A stretch of DNA of 64,000 nucleotides from Polytrichum commune (lineage: Eukaryota; Streptophyta; Polytrichopsida; Polytrichales; Polytrichaceae). The stretch lies in NCBI GenBank assembly GCA_950295325.1, contig OX485806.1, forward strand, positions 26,598,001-26,662,000, given 5' to 3'. Of this stretch, positions 35,501 to 48,701 are shown piece after piece. The notes beneath the pieces were generated by a model. The model was not told the DNA's origin. It did not search any database and saw nothing but the letters and a program-made list of their open reading frames with translations. Position 1 is the stretch's first letter. Every line of letters starts with the position of its first letter. Made by a program: the position numbers and the translations under genes.

Positions 35501-37386
35501 ATAATGAGGCACAGCCCAGAAGTTACTCTTACCCCATGGAGGAGGGGCAAACAAAGTTCCAATTTCATAGGCAGTCAAGGGTGGAGCGAGCTCTTTGAGC
35601 ATATTATCATTTGCCCATCGTCTGTATCGCCTCCTGCCCAACTACAATGACCACATGCATCCCAAGTTAGCCTTCTCGCTTCCAGAAAGCAGAATGCACA
35701 ATTTCCGTGATATGCCAAAAACGTGCAATTCATCTATCAAGTTTAAGATCGAGTAAGAGAAATGGAAATCTATAACAAAGTCTAGTTTTACACATCTGCC
35801 CCAACCATTCAAGTGTAATGACTGTAAACAAACAAAGTGTTGGAGCTTTAATGGAAAATCCTACTCAAAAGAGTACATGAGCACTAAGCGATACAAGTAA
35901 GCAAGCAAGCTCACATCAATGAATGTCACAGTGGCCCACTAAGAGAAATCACATGTCCAACCTTGGATGACGACATCTCTTGGATCTGTTGCTCGTTTTC
36001 GGCTCTCGCAGATAACTTCCCTTGGCTGTTCTCTGCATCACCTCATTTCAAACCCTAACAATTTAGCTTTGTGCATACCCAACATAAATAATATCCTTGT
36101 CAGTATTGATGTTTGATAGTTAGAGCAAAGCTTTTGAAGTTACATACTCAATACAAAGCAATCAAAAGACAGCAACTAAAAACTAGAATGAAATAGAAAA
36201 CAAATCACACATGCGGCAATAGCCAACTGGCGACAAAGACCAAACCCAGAATTAGGAGAACAAAAGTCAAAAGTTTAATTTACTCTAGGAAAATCCCCAA
36301 AGTCAACAACTGTAACAATTAAACCACCAAACAAATGAGGTTTGCAGTTCCACAAGTCGCTTCTTTTGCCTGATCTACATGAATTTTTGTCTATTGCCTC
36401 TTACACAACCCAAAATTATGTTTGCTACCATATCTGCGAAGGTGAAGCTGAATGTGCAAAAAAATGTATGTACCAGAAGCAGAACGTTGTCGGTGGGATC
36501 GGCATTTTTTTCGGCTCAGCACCTCAGAAGTCTCATTCCTACTCCGAGCTGTTGAAAACAGAAACATAACCCCCAGTTGCTTAGCTCGTAGGATTTAATA
36601 CATTATTCAAGAATAGTAAATGCAAATTGTAGCTAGAACCATAACCTTGCAAACAGCATATGATGCAAAACCAGAACACAAGCAACTAAGGGTGTTTCTA
36701 AGACTGCCTTCCTTGAATGCCAAGACTACATGAATCCATGACCACATGGTGCTCGAGTTGCTCGTAGGATTTGATACCTTATTCAATAAGAGCAAGTTCA
36801 AGTTATAGCTGAAAAGCATACTCTACAAATAGCATACAATGTAAAACCAGAACAGATACAACTAAGGGACCAACCACTGCTACTGCAGTTGCTTCGATAT
36901 TTCTCTACACATCCTTGAGTATTTCTAAGACTACCTTCCTTGAATGCCAAGACTACATGTGTCCATGACACACATGGTGCTCGATGTGCTCGTAGAATTT
37001 GATACATTATTCAAGAACAACAAGTGCAAGATATAGCCAAAAACATAACCCTACAAAAAGTATACAACGCAAAACCAGAACAGATGCAACTAATAGACCA
37101 ACCATGGCAACAATAGTTGAGTCCGAGCAAGACAAAGCAGCTGCTATACAATTGTTCGAACCCTCTTATCTTAACCCTCGCCTAACTATCACTTGCAGCC
37201 CAGTTTGATTTTTTTCAAACCAACACTTTGACTAAAATCTGTCCAAGTTAGGAATGTGCAGGAATTTAAATTTTTTTAGAAAAAAGAAAAAAAAGAAGAA
37301 GATAGATGATGGCATGCAAGGTCAGAAAAGGGTGAACCGTTACCGAAGGCGGCACTCGCTAACCAATCTCCAGGCTGGTGCGCCAT
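32565..37386 (-). CDS. R3H-domain protein with R3H-associated N-terminal domain, 8 exons
   Basis: Exons on the minus strand: 37386-37338, 36548-36474, 36032-35962, 35641-35533, 35099-34999, 34473-34312, 33417-33322, 32735-32565. All phases agree and give 277 aa. The central part has the R3H-associated N-terminal pattern: GRRRYRRWAND at about residue 67, then APPPW, and VWEPFRNNVDMD near residue 130. The C-terminal exons carry the R3H motif: FIHGEDKELVV, then R213-x3-H217 in DRLLLHGLSQFHGL. R3H domains bind single-stranded nucleic acids; this architecture matches small R3HDM4-like proteins of unknown cellular role. Start: ATG at 37386 opening MAHQPGDWLASAAFGN. The donor after exon 1 (GTTCAC) is weak, so exon 1 is the least certain. 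It diverges from the TH2 gene. Confidence 0.8.
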
Positions 37387-37963
37387 GGTTTGATATGCGC
37401 TTCCTTTCCCTTTTACTCAAAGGGAAGATGATGATGCTAACCCTTCACAAGGAAATAGACCGAATGCCCCAAAAAACTGCTCCAAAAAGTTTCAAACTCC
37501 GGCCTACAACTTTGTAACAAATTCCTGGTCAGATTTGAGGGTTATGATCACCATAAAAGACGCCTTCTTCCGGTAGAATTCCTCCCGAGAAACGGTGAGG
37601 AAATTTATCACTAAGTTAAGCCCAACACTGTTGATGATTGCTTCGCCGGCAAGCTAGCAATTCCAAGGCACTGATAAAACTTAGGGAATTTGAAGGAGTT
37701 GTTGGGGAGAATCTTCGTGTTGAGGGGAATTGTGCGAGAGTATGATGCCACGACCACGCGGCGGCAAGTGACGCAGGGGAACGGTAAAGGATATTTCCTC
37801 CGGTAAGATCCAGCCGTCTGTCTTGGGTATCCAAGGGCCAGAATTAACTCGCACGGTAATAGGTTCTGGTTCCTGTCTTGTCTGCTTTCTGGCGCCCTTG
37901 CTTCTAATTCCAACTCGAAAGGCAGCCGGAAGGAAGTGCCTAATTGTGCCCCGCCTTCACGCC
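37387..37963. promoter_or_regulatory. Bidirectional promoter region, R3H gene and TH2 gene
   Basis: Only 577 bp separate the two divergent start codons (37386 on minus, 37964 on plus), so both 5' UTRs and core promoters must lie here or overlap. No canonical TATA box stands out in either direction. That fits the broad TATA-less promoters usual for housekeeping plant genes. Confidence 0.5.
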
Positions 37964-40900
37964 ATGTTGAGATTTGGAGTTGGGTTGAACCGGGGAAGAA
38001 TTGTTTTCAAATCCTCTATTACCCAGTTATTTGGTTCACATCATTGCAGGGCTGTGGTTTCTTCTTCTTCTTCTTCTGCATTCCCAGATTGTAATAGTCG
38101 AACTTCTTCTCGTTTCCTTGGAGAATTTGGGGCACGGAGGACGTGGGACTGCGAACCTTATCGGTGTTCGAAATTTTATCAGAGGACCTTAAATTCCACC
38201 TTACAGATTTCGAGGTATGAATGTTGTCGAGACTTGAGTTGACATAAAATGATTTGGGAGTTGCACTTCTATCTATACATTGATGAAGAACTTGAAGTGG
38301 TCTCTGGGGTGAATATTTTTTTGGCTCGAAATTTTCAGATGTGTGTATGTGGTTGTGAATTTCCCTGGGAATAATGTTTTTGTGATTGAAATGTGCTGCT
38401 GACTTCGCAGAATCGGAGGTGAAGTAGTTCCGTATTAACAAGGACATGTCCAGTTTATGTATGAGATGTAGACTGTTTTCCCACCCTGACTCTTGAATCT
38501 TAAAACTTAGCGATATCTTAAAACTTGTAGTAGATATATAAGCTGATGTCTGTAGATGTTTTAAGGTGCTAAAAGTGAGGAAAGGAGAATGCATTCGATA
38601 ATTGGTTTTTTATATGTTTATTGTCGGAATAAGATTTCATCATGAAGACTACAAAGGAATCTGGTCTTGGAACATTGGGATGTGTAGCTTACAATGTGGA
38701 GTTGTTTGAGTGATGATGTCACTTAAGTTAATCTGTTCGCAAATTCATTTATCCTTCTTCTTGAAACAGGGGTTTATCAACCCTCACAAGGTTTACTAAA
38801 CCCAAGAGAGAACTATTCCAATTGAATATGAAAAAAAAAATTCAGAAGGAATCGTCGGGCAATTGAGCACGGTATTTTGCAAAATATCCAATCACAATCA
38901 TCTGAGCACTATCCGACGACTGTCATTTCAGTGGTGCAATATTCCCTGCTATACAATGGCAACACAATTCATAAACCATGCCATCAAGCCAAAAACAGTA
39001 TTAGAGTTATCCTTTAACTCAATTCGACTTTTCGTCAGGAGTTGGTCCCCTACGATTTTTCATTGGCTGCTTTGCATTCAATATCAATAATGCCTTTCAA
39101 CTTGTGGTGCATGCTCGGAGGTAGTGTTTGAATATGAATGAAGAGCAACCTATTCCGGGTCATTGAGGACCAAGCTCATTTTAGCACTTTTTGGCATGCC
39201 AAAATGAGTTTGACCCTCAATGAACCGATATAGAACGTTCCTCATTCAAACCTCCACACTACCTCTGAACACATACGACAAACTTACTGAACGTGGAAGG
39301 TATTTTATTCAAATCGACCAATCCCACCAAACGTCCCATTGAGTTTAAAGATTAACTCTAATGACGACTCAATTGCAGAAACCTTTTCATCAATTCGTTG
39401 TAACATCAGGATGATTTCGTCCTCTCTCATTCGGTAACGGAATGTTGGTTGGCGTAGGTTGAAAAACATTTTTAAAGAGCTATTTGGGTTTGATGCAGGC
39501 GCAACTTTGGTTTGCCTTTGGTAAGGGACGCAGCAACAACTAGTATGGACTATACTAGTCAAGCTAACGCGGGATTGGCCAAAAGCCTTTGGATTGGAAG
39601 TAGGAGGGAGGCATTTGCAGCCCTGTACCATCCTTTCATGGTTTCGCTCGCAGCCGGCACTCTATCCAAAACATCATTCCAGCATTACATTGCACAGGAT
39701 GTCTACTTCTTGGAAACCTTCAAGAAAGCGTAAGTTTTTTTTTTTCCAGGCAACTTGAGCACTATCCTATGTGTAATCAATTCTACTCATTAAAAAAGAA
39801 CCTCTTGGACACAGCGCATTTAGAGGAAGCTCCAGTTGATAGGAGGTTTTTTGCTTCATCTCTCAATGTTGTTATGTGGATTCTGTTTAGTGAAACTTCA
39901 GGTTGCATGCTGTTCTGAGCTTGATGTTCTTGTTTTGAACGTTGATATTAGGGTTATCCAAATGCTGGGAGATGGTCCTCTATGATTCTCCATTGGTTGT
40001 TTTGCAAACATAATCAATCATTTCTCTCCACTTGTGGTGCATGCTTGGAGGTAGTGTTTGATTTTTGAAATGAAGAGCAACCTGTTTTGGTTTATTGAGA
40101 GCCAATTTTAGCATCTCTTGGCATGCCAAAACGAGTTTGACCCTCAATGAACCAATAGAGAATGTTCTTTCTGCAAACCTCCATGCTATATCTGAACATG
40201 CACTGATAACTTACCAAACATGGAAGGTGTTGTATGCAAAACAACCAACTCCTGACAAAAAGTCCCATTGGATTCAAGAATAACTCTATTGTAGGTATCA
40301 TTTTGTTAAGTGTTGAATTATACCAGCTGCACTTCTTTGCATTTGTGGGACAGTTCTCGGGAGTGATTAAATTGCATGATTTGAGTGGTGAGATTCAGCA
40401 ATCTGGTAGGATGACAACAAGGGGTTTCTCAATTTGTAGTGATGTTCTTCACAGTTACCAAATGGCTAAGGACAGCACAGAAAACGTAGAAGCAAAGGCT
40501 ATCATCGATGCACTTGAGCAAGCTGTCAACGATGAGCTTGCAATGCACTCCTCATTAGTGGAGGTACCCACCCATTTTGAAATCAAATGTTTTTTGGTTT
40601 TCTTCTTATCCAGTGGTTTCACAAAGGTTGCTTCTCTCAATGAAAGTCAAAATCAAAGCAAGATCACCTTGAGATGTGGCTATTGTGACACCTGGCATTC
40701 AACACTATCATGATGTCTATCTACTTTTATTTTCAGTTTGACTCTTCACTGTTGTGAATTTCTGGCTGTGCACCATTTGGGAGTAAGGAAAAAAAATCAC
40801 CATGGTTCTGGCAGACAGCTAGCAATCACTTGCCCACTCAGCTCTTCATGTTTGTGGCTATTAGTGTCCAGACTCTTTTGTACGTGCAACTGAAGAGGAT

Positions 40901-43900
40901 TATTTGGTTCTGATATGAATGCAGTCATGGGGATTCAATCCTGAAGACCCAAGTTATGCTGTGCTCAACCCTGCAACAAAAGCATACTGTGATTTTTTGC
41001 TTGCAACTGCGGGGCAAGAGGAACAGAATGCTCATCAAAATGAGCTTTCTACGGGCTTTGGAGGCACAACAGCCCGAATAATAGCTGCCATGACTCCCTG
41101 TATGCGACTGTATGCATTTTTGGGCCAGGAAATCAAGAGATATGTGGAACAGATTTCGGATCACCCATATCAACAGTGGATTGATGCATACTCCTCACCA
41201 GACTTTGAGGTACTCTTATCTTATTTTGCACATGGAAAATGCAGTAGTTCAAACAGGATCTGTCGTTTATGTTTGTGCAGTCGTAAACATATCCTTGTTT
41301 CTAGGTCTTTACTTTTAAACGTTGACAAGGCTTGGAGACAAGAAAATTGATTTTTTTTGTTGATAACTTCATATTTAGCCATTTCTTGGAAGCAACTTTT
41401 GTTGCAACAGCTTGTACTCTTCTAATGAGATTCTCCAATTGAAGAAATAAATTGAAATTAGGGTGTAAATATGGTCAAGTATGTGAAGGAATGCAACGTA
41501 CAGTCTATGGAATATCTAGTATTTCAAGCTACCATTTCTACACATGACTGCATTTTTGCTTTCTTTCAAACTATGTTGTACATGAGTTGGTTTTGAGCCT
41601 TGGGACAAAACTTCATCAAGTGATACCTTCCTATGCATCATTTCTAAATATTTGAAATCAAATTCTTATTCATGGTGTTTTGGCCTGTCAAAGATGTTGA
41701 ATTTAGCTTTCATCTGTATGGATGAAATATTTAAGTGATTTGTTACAACTTCTCTTTAAATCCAAACAATATTCGAGTATTTGTGTATTTGAGCTACATA
41801 CTTCCATTATTAGGTAATTGTGTCAAAAGTGACCCAATCCAAAATTCATTCATGCTTCAGTTGCACTTTTCATATCGGTCAATAACCTTAATGTTATTGA
41901 AGATTTGGGTTCAAAAAAACAGCTTGGGTGCCCTTGGATGCAAATACAGACCTAGTACTTTGATCATTGATGTCACATGAGTATATATTTGTTTTCTCCT
42001 CGACATGAAATGATGTACTGAATAAAGTTTCAAACCCACAAATATAAAGAATCTGATTTTAATATTTGAGGCTTGTAGAAATTGTGTATGTAGGTTGTAC
42101 TTTGAGCCCCTTGGTCCTTCACAGCTCTAGAGATTGAAGTTGCACAAACCATGTGGAAGGAGTTTACTTTTTGCACTCATTCAAGCAGAACATTTCTTGA
42201 GGTAAAGAGTTTGTCCTCTACACAGGCAGCAGCTTTGAAGATTGAACAACTTCTTGACAAGCTCACCGCAACATCGCAAGGAGAAAGTGAGCGAGCGGTT
42301 TTGCAGATGCTGTACTCAAAAGCCATGACCCTTGAGGTGGAATTTTTCAGTGCTCAACCTCTACAGTCTGGTGCCATACCCTTCTTCAAGTGTGAGGCGG
42401 CGTCACAGCAAAAATTATTACTTGTGTCTGACTTTGATTCCACTTGCACTATTGCTGATTCATGCCCAGTGTTAGCAGACCTGACTGTGCAAAATGTGGG
42501 GAAATCTCACAGTAATCGTTCATTACGAGAGGTTGAAGCTAACGCGTTAAGAAAGCAGTGGGATTGTTTAGTTATGGAGTACATGGATAAGTATGCCCAG
42601 GTTCTAGAAGACAACTTGCCAGTGCAACAAGAGGGTAAATGAGCTTGAGGACCCTCCCATTGACTTATTCATGTCAACTCTATCCCTAGCTATTCTTTAA
42701 TTCAATTCAACGTGACTTTTCATCAGGAGTTGGTGCCCTATAATTTTGCATTGGTTGTTTTGCATACAATAGCAATACTGTATTTCCACTTCTGGTGCAT
42801 GCTTGGTGGTAGTGTTTGAATTTGAATGAAGAGCAACCTATTTGGGTTCATTGGGGGCCAATTCAATTTAGCACCTCTTGGCATGCCAGAATGAGTTTGA
42901 CCCTAATGAACCGATATAGAATGTTCTTCGTTCAAACCTCCACACTACCTTCAAGCATGCACCAAGAACTTGCCAAGTATAGAGATTTAGTATGCTAGAC
43001 AACCAACTCCCAACTGAAAGTCATGTTGAATCAGAGGAGAACTCTATTGTAGATACAAATCTCTACCTGCAATTTTTAACAGGGTGTCATGTTTTTATGT
43101 ACTGCTCATTCCTTTCTCAGCTATTTTGGCTTTTCCCACTGATTTGTATATTGGACTTCTATTCTTTTTCCTCTCAGCTCCTATGTTTACTAATTTGCAG
43201 CTTGTATTTTCAGAACCTGGCAATGCACACATCAGAGGGGAGTTGCGGGAACTCCTTGAAAAGATGTCAGAATTTGAACAAAAAGCAAATGCAAGAGTAG
43301 AAGAAGCTGCAGTTTTGAAGGGCTTGTTCTTGAGTGATATACGAGCGTCCGGAAGTTCTATGCCCTTGCGAAAAGGCTGTGCAACCTTCTTGAATCGTCT
43401 GAGCGGAGAAGATGTTCATGTTGATGTGCATGTTATATCAGTTTGTTGGAGTAAGACATTCATCGAAGGTGCTTTTGAAACAGGTAAACCTTAAGCACCA
43501 CACATGTCTGTCAACAAATTTCATTTACAGTGGATTCCATGATGGATATGGATTATCCATTATCAGATGGACTGACAAAGGTTTTGATCTTGAATTTTTC
43601 CTTTCAAGATAATGATGAATGTTTGATTGCATTTTTGAAAACTGAATATACCTGGTTTCAAAGGGTCCTTTGTTTCGCTCTCAGAGTGCAGAGATCAGTC
43701 TTGCGAGAGATAAGTGCATTGGGAACACGTTCACGAGGGTTGTCTTAGGGTGGGTTTACGGTAGGGTCCACAACCAAAGAAACTCCAAAATCAAGCAACC
43801 CTATTGGTCAAGAGAAACAAATTGGACCCAAAGAGTTTACAATAAGTTCCAGGTCCAAGGTATGAAAAATGGAAGTCGTGCTAATGTGGATCACTATCCT

Positions 43901-44632
43901 GCCAAATCTCGGCTGTCCCCACTCAAGAAACTACTCCTGGTTTGAGAAACCAATCTTCAAGCTTAAGTTCAATCTTGTGTCCAAAAGTGAGGTACATTAA
44001 GGGTTGTTTTGGACCCCAAGTGTCTTGGACCCAAACCCTATTGTAAGTTGATGGAATGACTTTGTTGTCATCACATCCAAGTCTGTACATGGTGTGTGCA
44101 ATCCTCTAGAAGGGCAAGGGTCCAAGCTAGTCCTATACATTTCTGGGTGCTATTAATTGATCCTGAGGTGACTTGTGCAGGTGACTTATGCATCCCAAAT
44201 ATTCAGGCCAATGAGCTTTCCTTCGATGGGAATGTTTCCACTGGAAAGATAATCCGGAATGTTGAAACAGCACTCGACAAAGATCGGCATTTTGTGCAGA
44301 TACTCAACACACTTAAGAAAACCCCAGAAGAGCTTGCTGAAAATGTGGTGGAAGATGTGAGGTCTGTATATGTAGGCGACAGTCTAACTGATCTCCTCTG
44401 TTTACTGCGGGCCGATGTAGGTATAGTCTTTGGAGACAGCAGCACTTTGAGGCAAGTGTATGGGAGAGGACTGTCCCCTCTTTACTTGAAGGCATTACAT
44501 GAAGCGCAAGCCAAAATGAAGGGTGATAATAAATTGGGAAACCCTAGTGGTTTGGTGTACATGGTATCCAGTTGGTATGAGGTTGAGGCGTTCTTACTCG
44601 GTCCAGCTAGCAGCAATCTAGGAACAGTGTAA
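37964..44632 (+). CDS. TH2: TH2-type thiamin monophosphate phosphatase, TenA-HAD fusion, 7 exons
   Basis: Exons: 37964-38214, 39499-39729, 40455-40563, 40925-41209, 42226-42634, 43214-43483, 44181-44632. Phases join cleanly and give 668 aa. Residues 1 to about 95 are Ser/Arg-rich and look like an organelle transit peptide. A TenA/THI-4 domain follows (about 105-330; FQHYIAQDVYFLETFKKAY, WIDAYSSPDFE). A HAD phosphatase domain follows at about 355-665. HAD motif I is DFDSTCTIADS with the nucleophile Asp361 and Asp363; motif IV is GDSLTD at 584-589. In Arabidopsis the same fusion, TH2 (also PALE1), dephosphorylates thiamin monophosphate to thiamin, and its TenA part is linked to thiamin salvage; mitochondrial and cytosolic forms are known. 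All catalytic landmarks I can check are intact. The gene diverges from the R3H gene; introns 1, 2 and 5 carry MITEs. Confidence 0.9.
39000..39362. repeat. TH2-intron MITE family, copy 1 (intron 1)
   Basis: A 363-bp hairpin element. The left end ATTAGAGTTATCCTTTAACT mirrors the right end (TTAAAGATTAACTCTAAT). The centre is a second strong inverted repeat around TTTTTGGCATGCCAAAA. Non-coding. Copies 2 and 3 lie in introns 2 and 5 of the same gene. Confidence 0.8.
39947..40290. repeat. TH2-intron MITE family, copy 2 (intron 2)
   Basis: Same element as at 39000. Shared blocks include CTTGTGGTGCATGC, GGAGGTAGTGTTTG, TTGGCATGCCAAAACGAGTT and GACCCTCAATGAACC. The left terminus is shortened relative to the right terminus. 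It ends about 165 bp before the acceptor of the exon at 40455. Confidence 0.8.
41335..41650 (+). repeat. Dispersed repeat, also at 46108-46420
   Basis: This part of TH2 intron 4 can be aligned by eye with 46108-46420 downstream of the gene. Shared blocks are GAGACAAGAAA, TGATAACTTCA, AGCCTTGGGACA and TTTCATCAA in the same order and spacing. An insertion or transposition of an unidentified element, or a local duplication, would explain it. Confidence 0.5.
41789..41985 (+). repeat. Dispersed repeat, second copy of 2707-2907
   Basis: Diverged copy in TH2 intron 4; see the landmarks given for 2707-2907. The two copies are in the same orientation, 39 kb apart. Confidence 0.55.
42690..43048. repeat. 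TH2-intron MITE family, copy 3 (intron 5)
   Basis: Carries the same core (TTGGCATGCCAGAATGAGTT, GACCCTAATGAACC), the CATGCTTGGTGGTAGTGTTT block and the CATCAGGAGTTGGT subterminal repeat. It begins 56 bp after the donor of the exon ending at 42634. Confidence 0.8.
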
Positions 44633-46107
44633 ATGCCAGAGGCTCATAAGTCCTCAACAAGGTGGCCAGCACCATCTAGCTGATGCATAAGAACCTTAAG
44701 GTGCATGGGTGTTAACGCAATCGCCATTCCAAGCTCCAAAACGGCCGGCTATCAACAACCATGTGTTGGAGCTGATACTATGGGAATGGCATGGGACAAT
44801 AATTCATATGTCTGGGTGCAGCAGGGTGCAACGGCACAAGCCCAAACTGATCCATTATACATTTTGGAATGGGCAAATGGCAAAGGTGCACATATGATGA
44901 TGCAGTTCACTTATCCATTATACATTCTGGAAGGGGTAAATGGTGAAAGCACATGGGCCTTGACGCATTTTGCTTGCAAAGGTGGGCAGACAATGGAGGA
45001 TTAACGGCAGTATATTAGGTGGACGGTGCGGGAAAGGCCCAGAACATTAATTCATATGCACGGGTGCAATAGGCTGGGACGAAACAGCACCATCCGCTGG
45101 AGGATAAGCAATAGTGGACAACCATTATACAACCATTATACAAGTTGCAGCTGAAAAGTCTACCATAAATTCTGCTATCAACGCAAGCCTTTGAGGATAC
45201 AGATCATGCACCCAACTTGTCCTCGACCTTAGATTTTTTCTCAACGAAGGCATTGACCCTGATCATCTTTGAGAACGTGCTTTTCTTTCACAAGCAGAAC
45301 AAGGTAAGAAGCAGGTTCCGGCTTGAGTTGTTTAAGATTGAGTAATGCAAATAGGTATCCAAGAAGTATTTAATAGCTGTTGCTCAAACTTCAAACTTCA
45401 TCCCGTGATGAGTTATGTAGAGTTGGGCAGATGTCAAGGTGGTTCTAGTTTTATAATTTATGGAAGTTATTGCTAATTACAGACCCTACACTTGCTCTAG
45501 TAAAGGCTTACCTTCTATGGCATTGAATGTAATGATACCAGAGTGTGATGTCTGGTTCAACACATTCTCACCTCTGAGCTAATTCCATGTTGGATTGAGC
45601 ATGGTGGTGACCAAGATGGATATGATACATGGCAAATCTTCTCCAAAACATAATTATGTTGTGTTGAATCGTACAGCACACTACTGTAGTAACTACAGTA
45701 GTTTTGCCAAGTCTTCATGCCCCTGTATGTTGTTCATTGATGCACTCCAAACTCTTCATCCTCCTTATAAATTCGATTTCTGGTTACCTATGCATGTCTG
45801 AGGTGAAGTGCAACTATTTGCTTGTGTGGGTCAGTGTTAAATTTTCATTATGGTTTACTATGTACATGCAAAGTTGGTTATTCATGAGCATTTAATCAAA
45901 TTGTAAAACTCTGGATTGCAACTCACTATTTTATGCATATGATCTCACCACAGATTTTATGTTGCACTGTAGGTTTTATACTAAAATATTGCAGGGATCA
46001 GAATGATCAGATATGGGGTTGGATAGTGGTGGTAGTCATGGGTGGGATTAGGGTAGATCCTCATCCTCATTTAACCCTTAGAATGTCCAAAAAGCCCCAA
46101 CGGGGAT

Positions 46108-46420
46108 TTGGAGACAAGAAATATGAATTTTGGGTGATAACTTCACCTTTAGTCATTTCTTAGAAAAGTGAAATTTATTGAAGTAGCCTACTCTTCTCAT
46201 GAAATCCCTCAATTAAAGAAATGAGTTGAAAATTGGTGCAAAAGTGATCCAAGTACATGGTGAAATCTAATGTGCCATTCTATGCAATTTTGTATTTTTA
46301 GCCATTATTTATATATTTAATTGTATGTTTATCTTGAGGTTATGTTGTACATTGATAAGCTGGTTTGAGCCTTGGGACACAATTTCATCAAATAATTCCA
46401 ATGATGAATCATAATACACA
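46108..46420 (+). repeat. Dispersed repeat, second copy of 41335-41650
   Basis: Diverged direct copy of a segment of TH2 intron 4, located 1.5 kb beyond the TH2 stop codon. Confidence 0.5.
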
Positions 46421-47723
46421 ATTAGTCTAGAGCTTTTTGAAGCCTTCAAAATCATCTGGGTGTTGTCAGTCCAAATAGTAGTTTTTGTTGGTTCATGTAA
46501 ACCCTAATCTTCATCTTCTTCGAGAGCTCCTGACCAATGCATGGAATGCATGGTTTAAATCAATGTTGCTTTGGTTATCAGTGAATGCATGGTATCAATA
46601 ATCAACATCAAGGATGGTACCAAAGTACTTACCCATGGGTATCAAAACTTTAATACTAGTAAAATGTTGATATTTAATGAGTATGTCAAGATGAGAGAAT
46701 CTTTGTATACCCGAGTTATTATTTAGGTCAATACCATTCTATACCATATTAATAACAAGGAAATTTTAACCTAGGTATGAAGGTTCTTGCATGGTATGTA
46801 GACCCTAATGATATCAAAAACAAAATATCTTTAAATACTTGAACTCTATTGGTATTACAAAATGTGAAATCCTTCTTACAAATGGTATAAAAAAGACAAT
46901 ACCATACCAAAATTGGTGTAAACTATAATAATGCTTATCTTTCTTGAGAGCTCCCAAGGTTGGCACAAATAGGTGGCCTTTAATGTAAACCCTAATCTTC
47001 AAATTTCTCAAGCACACCCAACCTCATGCAAATCGCAAATTTATCTATCATTGTGTTTGTGGGGGTTGATGAAAGGTTGTGTTAATTTGAGTCTTAATAT
47101 GTATTCCAAGTCTCTCAGGTGTCAACATGTGCCACCACCCAAGAGACTACATAAAATAATATATTTTGAAGTTGATCATGAAGTTAAATACTACATAAAT
47201 AGGAAAACATATATTGAAGCTACAAACACAAATCCAACATGATTGGACCATGTTTGGATTGGTTAAAAAAATTTGCATGAAAAAAGATATAGCATGTAAG
47301 TATAAGATTTCATCCAAATCTTCAAGTAAGAAATTGCAAAGGAAAAAAGTTACAAGAAGAACATGATTGAATCATCCGTAGAAATCAGTTTGAATTTTGG
47401 GCACTCAAATTTTAGTTTTCACAACAGCGTCTAATCTACAAGGTAGGTCATTTGCTCAATCTCAACAGTTAAAAGATGCATTATAACCTTGGATTAAACA
47501 CCGTGTGGAGGGAGCATCTCCATTAGAGGCTTGGAAGATGATGATTTGGTCATTTGACCAAAAATTGACTACTTTGTGGTCACCCAAGCATTTCATAAGG
47601 GTTGATTGAATAATAAGCTATGAGCACGAAAATGATGATTGTTGGATGGGATGGGATGTTGGGTGCACTTGGGAATGGTGGACTAGTGGCATGCACTTTC
47701 CACTTCGGGACAATGTGACTTGA

Positions 47724-47925
47724 AGCAACTAGGCTCAATAGTCAACATAATTGGGGGTGTTGGGAGGGGCTATATGACCTTTTAATGAGCATAAGAATCT
47801 TAAACACTTTGATAATAAATATTCAGATATCTATCTAAGCTCCAAAATAATGAGGAAAGTGGCTACAAACTCGATTTGGATTTGCTAACCAAGTCATACT
47901 AATTGTGTGTTCTAAATCCTAGGAG
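47724..47925 (+). repeat. Dispersed repeat family with ATGAGGAAAGTG core, copy 2
   Basis: Contains CTCAATAGTCAACATAATTG, TTTTAATGAGCATAA, AATGAGGAAAGTGGCTAC and GATTTGGATTTGCTAA, in the same order as copies 1 (minus strand, 7046), 3 and 4. Confidence 0.55.
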
Positions 47926-48695
47926 AACTAGGCTAAATTTTTGTAAAAAGAAGTAAGCACTAATTCAAGACCAATCTACTTGACTTTGGCCACTTGAACC
48001 CAAACTCATGTAAACTACTTGGGTCCCAAATTTTGCAAAAGAGTCTAGACCAATGAGATCCCTCAATTTCACACTGTCCTTTCGCCTTGGACCCCAAATT
48101 TGCAGACCCACTGTTATTAGTTTTGTGTATGCATGTGAATGTGCAATTGTGGGATGGGATGGGACGTTGGGTTGAAGCATGGCAACGTGCGTCTCAGAAT
48201 GGTAGACTAAGGTCGAGGCATCCATAGTCGACCGAGGCCATTTAACTACTCACTAGGGTCATGTAATGCTGACATGAATGAGATCTATATATTACAAGCA
48301 AACAAAGTTAAGGTTTATGTTGTGAAGGCATGTGATTGATCACCCTCATAAGAGTGTTGATAATTGTCGTAGCGAAGCATTAGAATTTGGATGAGTAGTT
48401 ATGGGTTGACTTATAGATCGATTGCGTGTTACCCTAACTTTACCGTTTCAAAATTTGTAACAATTTCCATATCCATGAAGAAAAAATTACATTGTCCTTA
48501 GAATTTATTTCTCTTCAAAACAAAAATGTTTCCCCGCTATTACTCCTCCTAAGCAGATGCAAGCTCTCGTATTTTATCGGATATAGATGCCTCAACCTCA
48601 GTGGCATGCACTTTCCACTTCATGACACTTGGTCCCCCAAACAGTGTGTATGTTTGACATATTTCATTTGATGTTCAACTTCAAATCCAAAGTGT

Positions 48696-48701
48696 CACGT
48701 G
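48696..48701. promoter_or_regulatory. G-box (CACGTG) upstream of ELIP copy 1
   Basis: CACGTG within the longer palindrome TCACGTGA, about 600 bp before the ELIP start codon at 49298. G-boxes and ACGT-core ABREs bind bZIP/HY5-type factors that drive light and abscisic-acid induction of ELIP genes. Its function here is inferred. Confidence 0.3.

Noticed and set aside
38019-38594. 191-codon open frame on the minus strand
   Set aside because: It is antisense to exon 1 and intron 1 of TH2, has a low-complexity start and no family resemblance.
43745-44055. Possible hAT-like MITE in TH2 intron 6 (TAGGGT...GGACC words at both sides)
   Set aside because: The two sides match too loosely to define terminal repeats or a target duplication.
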